64,000 bases of DNA from contig NC_134016.1 of NCBI RefSeq assembly GCF_040712315.1, positions 50,736,986 to 50,800,985 of the forward strand, given 5' to 3'. The notes below the pieces were generated by a model. That model was given only the letters and a program-made list of their open reading frames with translations. It ran no database searches and was not told where the DNA came from. Numbering within the stretch: the first letter of the stretch is position 1; every line of letters starts with the position of its first letter. Below are positions 45,955-59,309 of this stretch, piece by piece. The position numbers and the translations under genes are program-made. This DNA is from Castanea sativa. Lineage: Eukaryota; Streptophyta; Magnoliopsida; Fagales; Fagaceae.

Positions 45955-48900
45955 TTTCAAACAAGTAAATGTCATTGACTAGATCTTTGACACGACCCAC
46001 CAAATTTCTCATTGACTAGATCTTCACGTGTATAATATATATAATATAATTAGATATATTTTAATAATTAGTAATTATAGAGGGTTTGTTACATGTGTGC
46101 ATTTTTATTAAGTTATACTAAATTTTTGTTATAAAATTAGTGATTCAAAAAAAAAAAAGTAAAATTAGTAATTGTTCAAACATTTTATTGGTTTTTTTTA
46201 TAAGACACATTTGATTGGTTAAATAGATAATTAGTGTATTATTTATGTATGGATGGGTGTAGTTGTGTGTGTCAATAATTAATACAGTGCCACTAAGATG
46301 AATTTTGTCATTTAGTTTAAAATATTTTTATAAAAATAATGACAAATAGTTAATGATAACCAGATTAAAAAAAAATGTTATACAAACTTAACAAATAAAA
46401 TGGTCACACCTACCCATATCGACAATAAATAAAGACAACTAAGAATAAACTATTATGTAACGATTTCAAAATATAAAAACTTGTTAAAGAAAATTCCAAA
46501 AATTCATGTATTTGTGTATTTTGTTTAGATTTTTTGTGTGCATGTGTTGTTAACTCTACATATTCATATTATCTTTTTATAAAATTTTCTTTAACTTAAA
46601 TTTCTTAATGGCCCTTAAAAAAAATTCCTAGAGCCAATGATACATATATTGATTGTGGTACCCGCACATTTTAAATGATGCATAAGATAATTTTGGCAAT
46701 TTTCACAAGTACACCCCTCTTGGCAACAGAAAAATTGGAGATTGAAGGCTTTAATCACGTTTTGATGGATATTTTTGTGGGGGTTTCTAAAAGTATTGAT
46801 GGACTGGCTTTTTACTCTCCAAGTCCAAGAGGTTGTTTTGTGAGTAAAGGGCCATGGCCCATAAAGATAATTGCAACCAAACCAAGCCATGTGCAAGCGA
46901 GACAGCTATGGGCCAGAGTTTTTTTTTTCCTGAAAGTATGGGCCAGACTTGAATTCATAAATAAGTGGCAATAAATTCTTGTTTACCCATACGTTTTTTG
47001 AGTATGTTGTTCTCCAAGAAACAAGGCTTTGTACTTTCTCGGGCAATGTTTTTTCTAGGAAAAATTATGATTACAACCAAACACCACGTGATGCTGCTAC
47101 CCAAGTTTAGGTTCAAAGCAGACAATTATTCAGGTAATGGCCCTTGGTCCCTTAACTTGTTGGATTGTGCACTAGCTAGGAGTGCCTGTAGGGCATTTAG
47201 CAGCCTTCTCAGTTTTTACATTTTCTGATTAGTTTAGTGACAAAATGAATAAGTTTGCTTGTATTGCAATAGGATTCAATTCAAAGGCTATCAGGAACAT
47301 TAGTAATTAAAAAAAAAAAACCATCATTGAATTCCACCTATATAAAAAATAAAAAAATAGTCTGATCATATCTATCAAAACTATGACTAAGAATTGAAGA
47401 AATTATCTTGACTTTTCAGTAGTTGTGCATAGCCAAGTCGACAAACTTGACAACTTGCATGCAATAATGCCTTAAAAAGAAGAAGAAGAAGAAGAAGAAG
47501 TTAATATGTAAATTGTTGTGATGAGGACAATTAGTCAATGTCATTTGTCCATGGCTTCTGAGTTCACAAGCATAAAGTTCTAATGACTTTTTAAAATTCA
47601 TTTTGATAATTATATTGACACGACAATTGGAAAAGAAAAAGAAAATAATCTAACGCCCACAACTAGATGTTTGGATCAATGATTAGATCTCAAAAATGAA
47701 AAAAAAGTTAGTGTACTGAAAGTTGAAGCAGCTCCTATTTTCTTTTACTTTTTCTCCTTGTCTCGATTCTCGAATACACTTTTCAAATGAGAGAGAGAGA
47801 GGGGGAGGCTAGGAGCCTACGAATACACTTTTCAAAGGAGAGGAAAAAAAATCAATTTAATTTTTTTTGCTACATCGATCTAAGTTTAAAGCATTTACTA
47901 TCTGGACATCATATTAACATATTATACCTATTGGTAAATATTTTACAATAAAATTGTTCTCCTATAACATTTTTTATAACTATAGTTGAAAGAAGAGTTT
48001 TTAAAGCTGGGATTCTACGTACGTGGATCATAAGATCCTATTTTTTTAGGAAAAAAAAATGAAAAGATATATTGGTAGTGATTTTATATGTTGAATAATC
48101 ATATAAATTATGAATATATTCATTAAAAAAAACAAAGATTTACATCAATATGATGTAATTTGTATACCATACATCATTGTATCTATGCTAATGAAATGAA
48201 TATACTTAAGTTTTAAAATAATGTATTCAAAAAGTTTAAAAAATGTTTAATTAGCAACTAAATACCAATTTAAAAAAAAAAAAAAGCAACTAAAAAAAAA
48301 AATAACTATCACATGTGAAAAATGTTTTTCAAGTTCTGATCTCATGGTAAACAGTGATGGATCATGGGTCTTGATTTTTGGGATTTGAAATTTTCAGAGT
48401 GGGCTACATGATTTTATGAAAAGTGAACAATGAATAAAGATTTTCTTAGTTTTAAATTGAGGTTTTTTTTTTTTTTTTTTGGGATTTAAAGTTGATCTAG
48501 GTTTAATTTTGACACTTCAATACTCATTAGGGCCTATTTGGGCAGCTGGTATTCATTGTGGTCATTGGATGTACTTGAGTTTGTGCCGACTCAAATCAAA
48601 TTTTGAATTTCAATAATATCGAATTAATATGTGATCCTAATCGTTTTGGACAGATAATATTGAAGAATCATGTCGAATTACGAATATGTGATCCTAATCG
48701 TTTTCGACAGATATGATTTTAGGATTGTAGATCCTATAATCTAGATCAGACTTTTAACAACCTTCATTGGAATGCTAGGCTTTAAATGTTCTATAACATG
48801 GACAGATCAGTTTTAAAAAAAGGAAAGAATTTTTCATTCTGTCCTGATCCAAATTCTAGGAAAGCAATCCATCAAGTTATCAATCTAGCTAGCTAATTCT

Positions 48901-49613
48901 CCTGGCTCTTCAGATCTATGAACAGCAAATTACAAAATTTCAAAGTCTATATTATGTTGGTGCGTTATAGCTTGAGAATTGAGTAAAGAACAAAAAACAT
49001 ATGAAAACAAAGGGAGAACATAGTTCCCTAGTCCATTTTTGGGACAGCCCATGCTGAAAAGAGATATGGACAGCGCCATATATCAAATCAATGTCACCTT
49101 CTATTTCTTTAATCCATCAACTTTCTTTCTCTATCTTTCTTTCTACAAGACAAAAGGGACAAGGCAATTCAATGGTAAAGGGGGGTGTGCCATGCGGTCT
49201 TGCACCTTCATAAGCCAAGTGGACCATAGTGGACCCCTAGTCCCATTGGCCTCAACCATGGCATGCACCCAACCATTTGCCCTCATCAAGGGATGGTCCC
49301 TCCCTTAAGGGTCTTTGCATGGGACTATAAGTTCGATGATGATAAAGATATCATAATCCTATACTTCCTTATCTTTTAGCTAAAAGAACAAGGAGAGTAT
49401 ACAAGTAGAGAGATTTTGTGGTAAATGTTTGTTAGCTAGCAACTTAGCTCTATGTTGTTTTCTAGTGTAAGCTTAGTCGAAACATGAACCGAAGTGTTTT
49501 CTGTCGTCTTTGTGATGCTTCCCGGAAGGAGTGGGTTATATATGGCTACATTTTATATGGTGTTACGTATGTATGGGTATATATATATATATATATACAA
49601 AAAGAAAGATATA
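45955..49613. other. Intergenic, no gene recognised
   Basis: AT-rich. Open frames at 46675-46974, 46965-47228 and 49039-49308 have no recognisable domain. An (AAG)n tract lies at 47478-47499. Short duplication at 48621-48712. Confidence 0.45.
48621..48712. repeat. Short direct duplication, about 35 bp
   Basis: ATATGTGATCCTAATCGTTTT plus (G/C)GACAGATA occurs from about 48627 and from about 48683, with GAATTA just before each. Period about 56 bp. Confidence 0.75.
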
Positions 49614-49621
49614 GTTATCTA

Positions 49622-50252
49622 CATGTACGAAACCAAGATTCAAGCTTTGAGGGGCCGAATTTTTTTGTTCAACGATTTTAAAAAATTGGAATATCAATAT
49701 TAGAGGTTGACAAAGTTGCATATTAGCATTAATTTATTAATTATTATTTGTATTTTTTCTTTTGAAAAAAAAATTTAATAATAAAATTTTATAATCAAGA
49801 ATTTTGCAAGTCAATTGACACATCTTAATGTTTTCAAAGTCTAACTAATGTGTGGATGAAGCGATCAATATATAGCATAGAAGTTGTCTCTATGGTTATG
49901 AGGGTGGAGTCATTTGAGAGGGACATAGAGCTCTCAAATGAGAAGGAGAAATTGGGTAAAGGTTATTAGTTTTTGTAATTTTTTTTGCTAGAATTTGTAA
50001 TTGATTTGTAATTGATTTGTTGTTATTGTTTTTTCTTAGATCGGATTTATGAGTTTTCAAAAGATTTTCTTATTATCAAAATATGTGCATTTTTTTTTAT
50101 AAATTTTTTGGGGAAGGGAGGCCAAGTATATAAATTTAAGAGCTAGAATTAAAATTATTTTTGTTAACATACATACTAGCATTTTTTTTTCAAAGGTTGG
50201 GGGGGGGGGGGGGGGCATGGCCCCCCTTTGCCCTTGAGTAGTTCCGTCCCTG
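49622..50252. mobile_element. Non-autonomous hAT-like element, third copy class
   Basis: A 631-bp segment flanked by the perfect 8-bp duplication GTTATCTA (49614-49621 and 50253-50260). Ends are CATGTACGAAACC on the left and CAGGGACGGAACT on the minus strand at the right. The inner ends read GAGGGGCCGAA and GGGGGCCATG. The right part contains a 17-nt G run. The CAGGGACGGA end is a common hAT-type end in plants. Sequence and ends differ from the elements at 21882 and 45363, so this is a separate family. No transposase frame. Confidence 0.78.
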
Positions 50253-50260
50253 GTTATCTA

Positions 50261-53200
50261 TGAGACCAAGACCAAGGATCAAATCAGGATTTCTTGTTTT
50301 GGGAGGTAATTCATGGTATTGAATCTATTGATACATTAGTCATGAGAAATCTTACATGTTTTCGCAAGTCATATATATGTGTGTGAGTAAAATTTTAAAA
50401 AATTTAACATCTTTTTAACTCTAACGAGTAATAAGTATTGTCTAGTTTGATATTAGACATATAAAATAAACAAATAAATAACTTAGTGTCTCAAATCAAA
50501 ATTATGTTCACTCATGATCTTGCATAAAATAAAATTCATATGTTATCATCTATTTAGTTTTTAAAAGATTCATTTATAATATAAAATACCATGTTGTCTA
50601 CAAAAGTGAACAAAAATATTCTAAGAAAAGTCTTCTAAACCATGGGTGATCTAAAACATCAACTCATACAAGAACAAGTTTCACTATAAAAAATGAAATC
50701 AAGAAAAATAGAGTTCCTTATTTCTATAACCACTAGACCAAATTAGGCAATTCTTATTTTTTAAGAGGACTATTGAGTTAACTCAAATTTTTGGGAGGGC
50801 CAATTTTTAGGCAAAACCTTTAAGATGCTTAATCTATAGAAGAAGAAAAAAAGTTGGGGTGGGTGGGGGGACAGAACTACATGTACTCCACCCTTGCATT
50901 AAATCTTGTCTATACTCTAGACAAATAATAGCCACGCGAGGGGGGGGGGGGTCTTTACCTAGTGATAATAATAATAATAATAATAATGAAAATGTTGCCA
51001 AGGTCAAATCCTATTATCTATGACAAAAATTCCTCAACTAGTTCTTTTGAAAGAAAATAAAAAATTAAAAGAATTATGATCAAATTATCAATATACAAGT
51101 AAAAGAGGAACAAGATTATTTTCATTTTATTTATTTTACAGTTAATATTTTATCTTTTAAATCTAATCGTATAAAGATTGTCATGTCATTTAAAACTTCA
51201 AACAACATTATGGTTAACACACTTTTAAAATTTTAAATTTAGTCCAAATTATCAAGTGGAAAGAAGTGAAGTTTGAAGGGAAACTAAACACGTTGAAAAA
51301 AAAAAAAGAACTCCATGATAACAAAAATTAAAAATAACAGATAAGTATAACACGGAAGTAATGGAATATTTGATCTAAAGTCATTTTCCTTGGAAATTGC
51401 TTCAATAGGTACCTATGTGAGTTATGATGCTAAGTGCTTGACTTTCTACAATCATTGAATAACTTGTACTAGTAAATAGCTAATCACGCTATATAGAGGC
51501 ATCATCAAGAAGTGGTAATGAAGCATCATTCCAAAACAATGAAGTAGTCATAATCGCACAGCTTTTAAAAGATAAATACAAACTTTAGACTAAAATGTCA
51601 TTGCCCTAATCTATACTTGCTAAAGATACCAATATAAGAATAGGATTCCAATTAGCAATAAAGGTATTTCACAACTAATAATGACATGGAAAGCCAAATA
51701 CTTTTTTTTTAATAGGAAAGCTCAAATATAGATTGACCTAGTGGTAAGTAATAAGTAACAACTATAACAAAATATTGTGGGTTTGAGTGATAGTCCCTCA
51801 CCCTTCCCCCATTATCTGACAACATATTGTGAATCAGTATACTATATCCTATTTTTTAGAAAATTAATAAGTTTTTTTTTTTTTTGAAAACGAAAATTAG
51901 TAGCTTAAATAGATGTTTTATAACAATTTCTTATAAAGATATTTGACAACATTATGTCATTAGCTAAATAATTAGATAAAGGAATGGGGCTGGGAAAGTT
52001 ATCCAGTTTGATTTTTTGTAAAGGAAAAGGGGAAGATTTTGTGGGATTTGTAGGGAGAGAAGAGTAGAAGGAAAGAGAGGTTGGGGGAGAAGGGGGGGGG
52101 GGGTTATTTCATCATATTTGATGTCTTTTAAATGACATGAAAGGTTTGAGGGGATTTAAAGGGGTGAGATATTCTTTCAAACCCCTAATTTTTAATTCTT
52201 CCAAACTAGAAGAATTTGGAGGGAGAGAGGCCAGGTTGCTTCATATTAATTTCTTAATTATCAATTTTATTCTTAATCTTATATATCAAAATTTTAATCT
52301 ACTTCTTAATGTTTTATATTGTAAAAAATAATTATATAATTTTCAATTTATATGATGTCTTAATTTCCTCTCCTTCCAATAATTATTTTTATAAAAACAT
52401 TGAAATAAATGAGATGGATATATATCCCCCACCCTACACTACTTAATTTTTTGAAACATTCAAATAAGAGGAAAGGATAACCATCTCTCTCCTCTCCTTC
52501 CCCCATCCTCTTGTATTCTATTTTTTGATAATTCGATAATTAAGGAAGAGGGATTAAAATAACGGATGTTTGTTTTGGAAACACCAAGTAGTGTTTATTA
52601 ATTGACCACAAGACTCTTGGCTACTCTCCCCACTCTCCAAACCTCCAAACACATTGTTAAAGTGGTTTGAAGGACACTTCCTCTCAAATCCACTACTTGT
52701 AATTGAAACAATTATTTACATGTATTTTTAATTACCCAACATATTTTAAATAATATTATGACAATGTAAAAAAATAAATAATGATTATGTTGTTAAAAAG
52801 TATACATGAATAGTATGTGAACAAATACATTGTGAGTTGACATAGACATCTAAAGAAACACTTTGTCCATATAATATTTTGCAAGTAAAACACATTACTT
52901 CCTAATTAGTGTCTTCAAAGAGAAACGTGTGATAGTAAAATGTCATTTCTAAATATGCAATTTAGGGAAAATTTCATGGATGTTTTCTTATTAAAGTTCT
53001 ACTCAATTGGGCCAATAATTGTACTATTGTCAAACCATTTATAATCAGTTAAATCCTTTCAAATAATTTGATATTACCGGGGACAAACCGTAACTCCAGA
53101 ATTAGATATATGTACCATATAAACAGAGAGAACAAAATGTTCAATTAAAGAAAGAAAATCATGTAACATCTATTCAAGTAATCATTAACATCTATAATAA

Positions 53201-54014
53201 TGATTATCTATGATTAATATTAGCATAACTTGTCATTAATTTATGTCTTGACTTGTCCTTAGAGGTGTAATTATATTCCATTATATCAACTATTGAGAGA
53301 GAGAGAGAGAGAGAGAGTTTAAGTCAAAGCATTCATACTATGTGGTATAATGACCATACATGGATGTCGGATAGCTAAAATGGACACGTAGGCAAGCAAA
53401 AATTTAAGGAATATACATGTATGTTCCCCATAACATGTAGCTAGCTTTTTCCAAAACCAACCCATAACACATCACACATTGACATGAGATGGTGACAAGA
53501 GACAAAACACCATGATACATAATTGGGTGCACCATACTCTCTGAAAGTAGAAGTGGTAAATTGGAATATGGCCATGAGGCCAAGCAACGTTGACAAACAA
53601 AAGATGGTGGGTGTGGGAGTCATATATTACAAAAAACCATGTCCATTTCAAAGGGTTTTTTGATGTATCATATGGCTGTGTGTCATGATGAGAAACATGA
53701 TACATCCGTGATGAAAAGCTAGAAGTCTTTAAGGATGTATGTTTGCGTGGCAACCCCCAAATTTAAGAGATAGTCCTATCAAAGTTTGTGTAGAAAGAAC
53801 AAAACCTCTATGTTATGTTTTTGCTCAGCCTAAAAAGATAGGAGGGTCTTATCAAAATAATATATAAATAAAAAAGATAGGAGGGATCAAATTGGGATAT
53901 CTGTTGGATAATAATTAAAATTAAAATCAGCCAGCTGTATACATAAAGCAATGTTGGGATGTGATATGTGTAAAGTGACAGCAGCAAATTGAAACGCGAT
54001 ATCAACTTGAGAGT
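50261..54014. other. Intergenic, no gene recognised
   Basis: AT-rich with G runs at 50940-50951 and 52092-52103, an (AAT)n tract near 50968-50988, a possible SINE relic at 51735-51800 (GACCTAGTGGTAAG, then GTGGGTTTGAG), and a GA tract at 53295-53316. Frames at 53472-53753 and 53808-54107 are not convincing. Confidence 0.45.
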
Positions 54015-54154
54015 AATGCTAAAATCACAATTTTTTTTCATAAGTTGCTCATATGGAAGTTGTAAGTGGTGGATCTGTGAACCTACCACTTTTACTTCGC
54101 TACTCACAACTTTTCATTTGAGTAAGTTGTGGCAAAAAATGTGATTCTAGCATT
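54015..54154. mobile_element. 140-bp fold-back MITE
   Basis: AATGCTAAAATCACAATTTTTT on the left matches, read from the right on the minus strand, AATGCTAGAATCACATTTTTT. Pairing continues inward (AAGTTGCTCA / AACTTACTCA, AAGTTGTAAGTGG / AAGTTGTGAGTAG). Poly-T directly follows. Target duplication not resolved. Confidence 0.7.
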
Positions 54155-57100
54155 TTTTTTTTTTGAACATGTTACTTAATTGGTAAGCCGTGCAATTGAT
54201 TAATTGGTATGCCGTGCAATGCATGGATAACTTTAACATGATATTTTTTTTTCAATATGAAATTCGGTATTTATTTTTGTTATTATTAAATTATGATGAT
54301 GTTTGTATATAAAAGTATATATTTCATTATTTAACGAAAATATGGTGTACCAAAATTCTAATAGACGGCTTAAATATATAATATAATTTAAATTTAATTA
54401 AAATAATAATGTGTACTTTACAAAAAGAAAAATAATATGTAAAATTGTGGGTTCTCACAAGATTATGTTACACAATATTATGAGATCAAATTACTAGATG
54501 TATCTTTTTTCAAGGAATATACCCTTAAATCAAATTGCAAACTACTCAATAGAGACTTCTCTCTTGTTATTTTATTAGCTTTCAATGCAAGCAAGTAGTC
54601 TGCTTGTAATCAATACTCTTCCTTGTTTATGAAGCTTTATTAGATTCATGACAAGTTGGTAACTGTTCGAAAGATCTTAAAAGTACTTAGTTAAATCTCA
54701 AATTATTGATTTCCATTGATATAGCCCGATATTATTGTAATTGAATAAGTCCTCAATTCCTTTTAGCTTTTTTGCAAACTTGTAGTTGCATAGCTCTATC
54801 AACTTGCAATATCTAGTTAACTTTTCATCTATAGTTTTTTTTTTTTTTTTGTATAACTTTTCATCTATGGTTGTTACTTAGCATACTCTCCAATAATCGA
54901 CATAGCGTAATAAACAACATTAACATTGATAGAAAAAAGAATCTTCTAGATTGAGTCATCACAGAATAATATTCTTTTGAACATGAAGTCAAATAACAAA
55001 ACCAAGATCTTAAAAAATGTCACCAAAGCTTAAGTAAGATCATTGATACATTGACAATAACATCAATATGCCTGTAATTACATTGGTACGTAAAAGATTA
55101 AAAATCATCTCAAACATAAGTCTTGAACCCCACAAATTAAGGGATTAGGTATCTTATGTTATTAGCTCCACATTTTGTGAGAAAGGTAATGTATAGGGTA
55201 GATGAATATGATAATTATTATAACAAAGGGACAAAAGATTGGAGTATGCTAAGTGCCAACAACATGTCAAAAGGTCACCATCATGCATCCTTGACATGGT
55301 GGTCATTCTACAATTATAAAGTTTTTATAGGATGGGGGAGCAAGAGTCGGATTCAAGTCTCCATAAAAAACATTCATGCACATATATACTTAAATTTGGT
55401 TAGAGTAGAATTTATATATTGTAAAAAAAATTGTCAAAAAGCCATCTGTTAGAAAATATGTGAAAACTAAATCCTGGTTATAGAATGTGGTGAAAATAAA
55501 ATCTCAGGGGAAAGTTTACAGATTCTAGACTGATGCTTGGTTGTAATTTGGTTGTTGACTTCCGTTCTGGTGTTGTCGGATAAAGGGATAAATACTGGTA
55601 ACCTCGAACCAAATTAAGTTCTTTAGTTGTTGACTAACTCCTTCTGACTTTGATGAAAACATGAAGAAAGAACAACAAAATTGTGATTTAGTCTTTCAGT
55701 TATGAAATTATTTTGTGGATAGGAGAGGATGGTTGAACCTTGGACATTGGGGACACTAGGAAATGAGAATTGGTGTAAGGGTTGTTGGCACCAAATCTTC
55801 CATTTATGCGAGAAGGGAAAAAAAAAAAGTTCTTCAAATGAAAGATGACCTTATCCCAAAATGATATTATACTTTATTGAACATATTAGGCTAACACAAT
55901 TAATTGTACACAATATTGGTATTTGTATGTAATGAGGTGTATATGATTAAGGTGCTCCAATGAGGACATTGCAAATAAGCAATTTTTGATATCACAAAGT
56001 GAGCAATGGTGTAGTGAGTGAAGAAGCTAGCTCTCTCCAATACTCCAAAGTGCAACATAGAGTAATGAAACCAGATAGAAGACTAGAAGATGGTAATAGA
56101 TTGTAGTCTAATCCATGTAATGGAGACAATGCCATTATGTGACTGATCACGGTGGGGTACCCATAAAAAGTTTTACTTTTGAAAGAGAAAAACACGGGAG
56201 GGCCACAAAGAACAAATTGATGAGTTGGTAAGCTACAAACAGGGTTACACATTTAAGAATTTGCTTGCTAAGACTTTTAGTTTATTGATTGTTCTTTGAT
56301 TGCTTGCTAAGAATTTTGAACTTATTTTCGAAGATGTGTTCTCTTGCAATCAAGTTTTAGGCCAAGTGGTAAATGGGAAATGGTTTATTGATGGAACATA
56401 ACAAGATTTTAGTGGCCCAACTCTCTCATCGATTAGTCATTATCATCAATGTGAGTCTATGACAATATCATTGATATACACACACACACATATATGATTA
56501 TCCATTGCCTTTTTTTTAAACAGTTAAACTAAGTCGGCAGCATCACTCCAAGCTCTTGGAAGACAAAAATGGATAAAGAACTGAAGATTGAATCAAAATG
56601 TACAAGTTTTCTTATAGAGTAGACAATCTTTTCAACCTTCGGAAGAGATGGGAAGGGACATTGCCAAGAAAAGATTGAATTTTCTTATTGGACCAGATTT
56701 GAAAAAAAAAAATCAAAAAAATTATATAAAACACACACACACATATATATGTCGCTCTCTCTAATTGGAGGACACATGGTCCAATTTATTAGTCAGAACG
56801 TAGCAACATGTGGGTCAAACGTGAAAAAGGGGTGGAATATTACAAAAACCACATGGACTGTCATTTTCCATTGCAGCATAACTTAAAAATATGTATTCTT
56901 TCTTTGTGATCGATCCCTATCTTTTGTAGTCAGTAACTTTTGTAAGATGGCATGCATTGGGCACTCTAAATTATATATAAATCATTTACTTGTTCAGTTT
57001 TCATATGTAATAATAATAAAAGGTTCCAATGATAATAAGAATAACTATAATAATGAAGCTCAGAACTCTCTCTTGTCTCACTACTTTCCCAGGAATTTAT

Positions 57101-59309
57101 AGATATTCATTAAGGGTGCATTTTTATAGGCAGTTAGAAATTTGTGTTTTGAGTTTAAAATAAATGTTTATAAAAATGTTAGAAGTTGTAATTGTAAAAT
57201 AGAGTTTTAAGTTTTAAAAATGCTATTTTAATGTCTCAAAAAGCATCAAACCGAACATAAGTTTTTTTTCGTTTTTTTTTTTTTTGAGAAAACCGAACAT
57301 AAGTTGCTCTTTATTTTACCAATATTATTTAAGGATATATTTGGTTCGCCACATAATTAATTTTTAAGTCGGTTGCATAAGTGGCCTGGCAATTGGAAGG
57401 AGCAAGAGTTGCCACTCACACATAATTAAAGCTGATACAATCATACAATACTATAGGTGCCAGATAATATTACATAACCTTTTTTGTTTTTTGTTACTAT
57501 TCTTCTACTTTAATGAATATTGACAACAAAAATTTCTTAGTCAAACAATAGTAAAATCCCTAACTTATATCCTTTATCCTTTTGTTTGCTTGCTGATGTG
57601 TCTGGGTTTTTTTTTTTTAATGTATCTGTTTTGTACTAGTTTTTACTCTTATAACCAAAAAATAAATCAGTAACTCAAATCCCCACATTTAATATGTAAA
57701 TTTTATATTTATTGTACAAGTTATTTTGGAACAACACTAAACTAATCAAAATCTTAAGTTTGTGAATCCAAGTCCAACTATATTATATTAATTTTTTAAA
57801 TTTTTTATTTTTACCTAATAACTATTTTCATAATTTTTGAAATTCTTTCACTTGCACATATACACCTAACAGTTATTTCATAATTTTCTATTGTTCCACT
57901 GCCAATTGCCCATTTCAAATAAATAAAAACCCAAACTATGTCTATTTTAGTTTTTTTTTTTTCCTATTGGAAAATAAATACAAACCCTAGCTATGCTTTA
58001 AAAAAAATAAAAATAAACTATGCCTCTTTGTCTTGTACTACATGCCTGATGTAACAATCAGTGACCTCTCTCACGGAAAAAATACAAGATATTTTAAATG
58101 CGCGCATCATCTCACTCACATGAGGGTGGGTCTCACGCTTGTAAAGTCTATTCTCATTTAAGTGTGAAGATATTTATATCCGAAACACTTTATATTACCT
58201 CTCTGTCACGTGATATCGTTGTAAGTGATATAGCAAAAGAAAAGTTTGTGCAATTTAGTGGTCCAAAAACCTAGTGCTCACTGGTCACTAGCTAGGTTTT
58301 CAGCAAGAGTAAGAGAGTAAGTTCATGTAACATATTCTCCTATTTGAAGTAAAAACATGCACTTCTTTTTGCTGGCACTTTAGGCAGCACAACTTGCAAA
58401 GAGAAAACCCAAAGGAATGGCTACGTATCATTCAGATAGATTTGACGGAACAAGAAGCATTCAATGGATGCTCTTGTCAACAAAAGTTATACAGATGGCT
58501 ATATATCTATACTCCATAGGAGGAATTCAGCTAGCTAAGAAGCCTCAACCCTATAATACTGCCAGAACACAGAAGATTCCACCAATATATACACGTATAT
58601 GTAGCCAAGTAAACCAACAAATGCTTTAACCAATAATGTACAACAACAGCAACAGCAACAGCAACAGCATGAACCTCGCTTTGTTAATCGAAGTAGCAAA
58701 AAGATAAAGGTAAAAATAACTGTAATAACAGAATAACTATAACCACAAGAATCAGTTTTAATTGTAATGGGGTAATAAATATATATATATAGTATTTCAC
58801 ACACATAAATATATATATTGTTTCTGATGTCTCTAGCTTAACTACCACAGGGTCTAGGAATCTGTGCATGAGAGACTTGGGAGTCAAAATGGACAGGAAC
58901 ATGGGATCTACAAAAGATCTGGTCTTATTTGGTCGGTTATGTCTGTCCCTCTTGTTCTTCATCCATTGATTTTGCCACCCTTTATTCATGTTCAGCGCAT
59001 CACTTTAACCTATTGGATATGAAGCAAGAACTTTTAGGTGAAGAACCCTCCTCCATTGGAACTAATAAAAGCTTTGATGTCATGTCAATGATTTTTTTTT
59101 ATAAAATTTAAATCTGATTTTGAGAGCTCAGGATTTTCTTCATAAACTGCAATAAAAAAATAAAAATAAATCTACAAAATGAGAAAAAAGCCAAGATGTG
59201 GAATAGACAAATAAGAATTAATATAATATTGCACATATTATACTTTTTATGTGAGACAGGATTTGAGGGCTTACCCAATTTTTGTAGGGCAGCAGTTGAA
59301 TATATTATA
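54155..59309. other. Intergenic, no gene recognised
   Basis: AT-rich, with CA/TA tracts near 56475-56495 and 56733-56750 and a (CAACAG)n tract at 58637-58668. The frames at 55156-55452, 55992-56252 and 58417-58629 carry no known domain. The last few hundred bases hold the likely 3' UTR of the bHLH gene. Confidence 0.45.

Noticed and set aside
46675..46974. 99-codon frame as a gene
   Set aside because: No recognisable motif; the opposite strand is equally open, as expected by chance.
49039..49308. 89-codon frame in a less AT-rich patch
   Set aside because: No known domain and no exon context. The compositional shift alone is not enough.
58637..58668. Poly-Gln coding tract
   Set aside because: The (CAACAG)n run lies in no supported coding frame.
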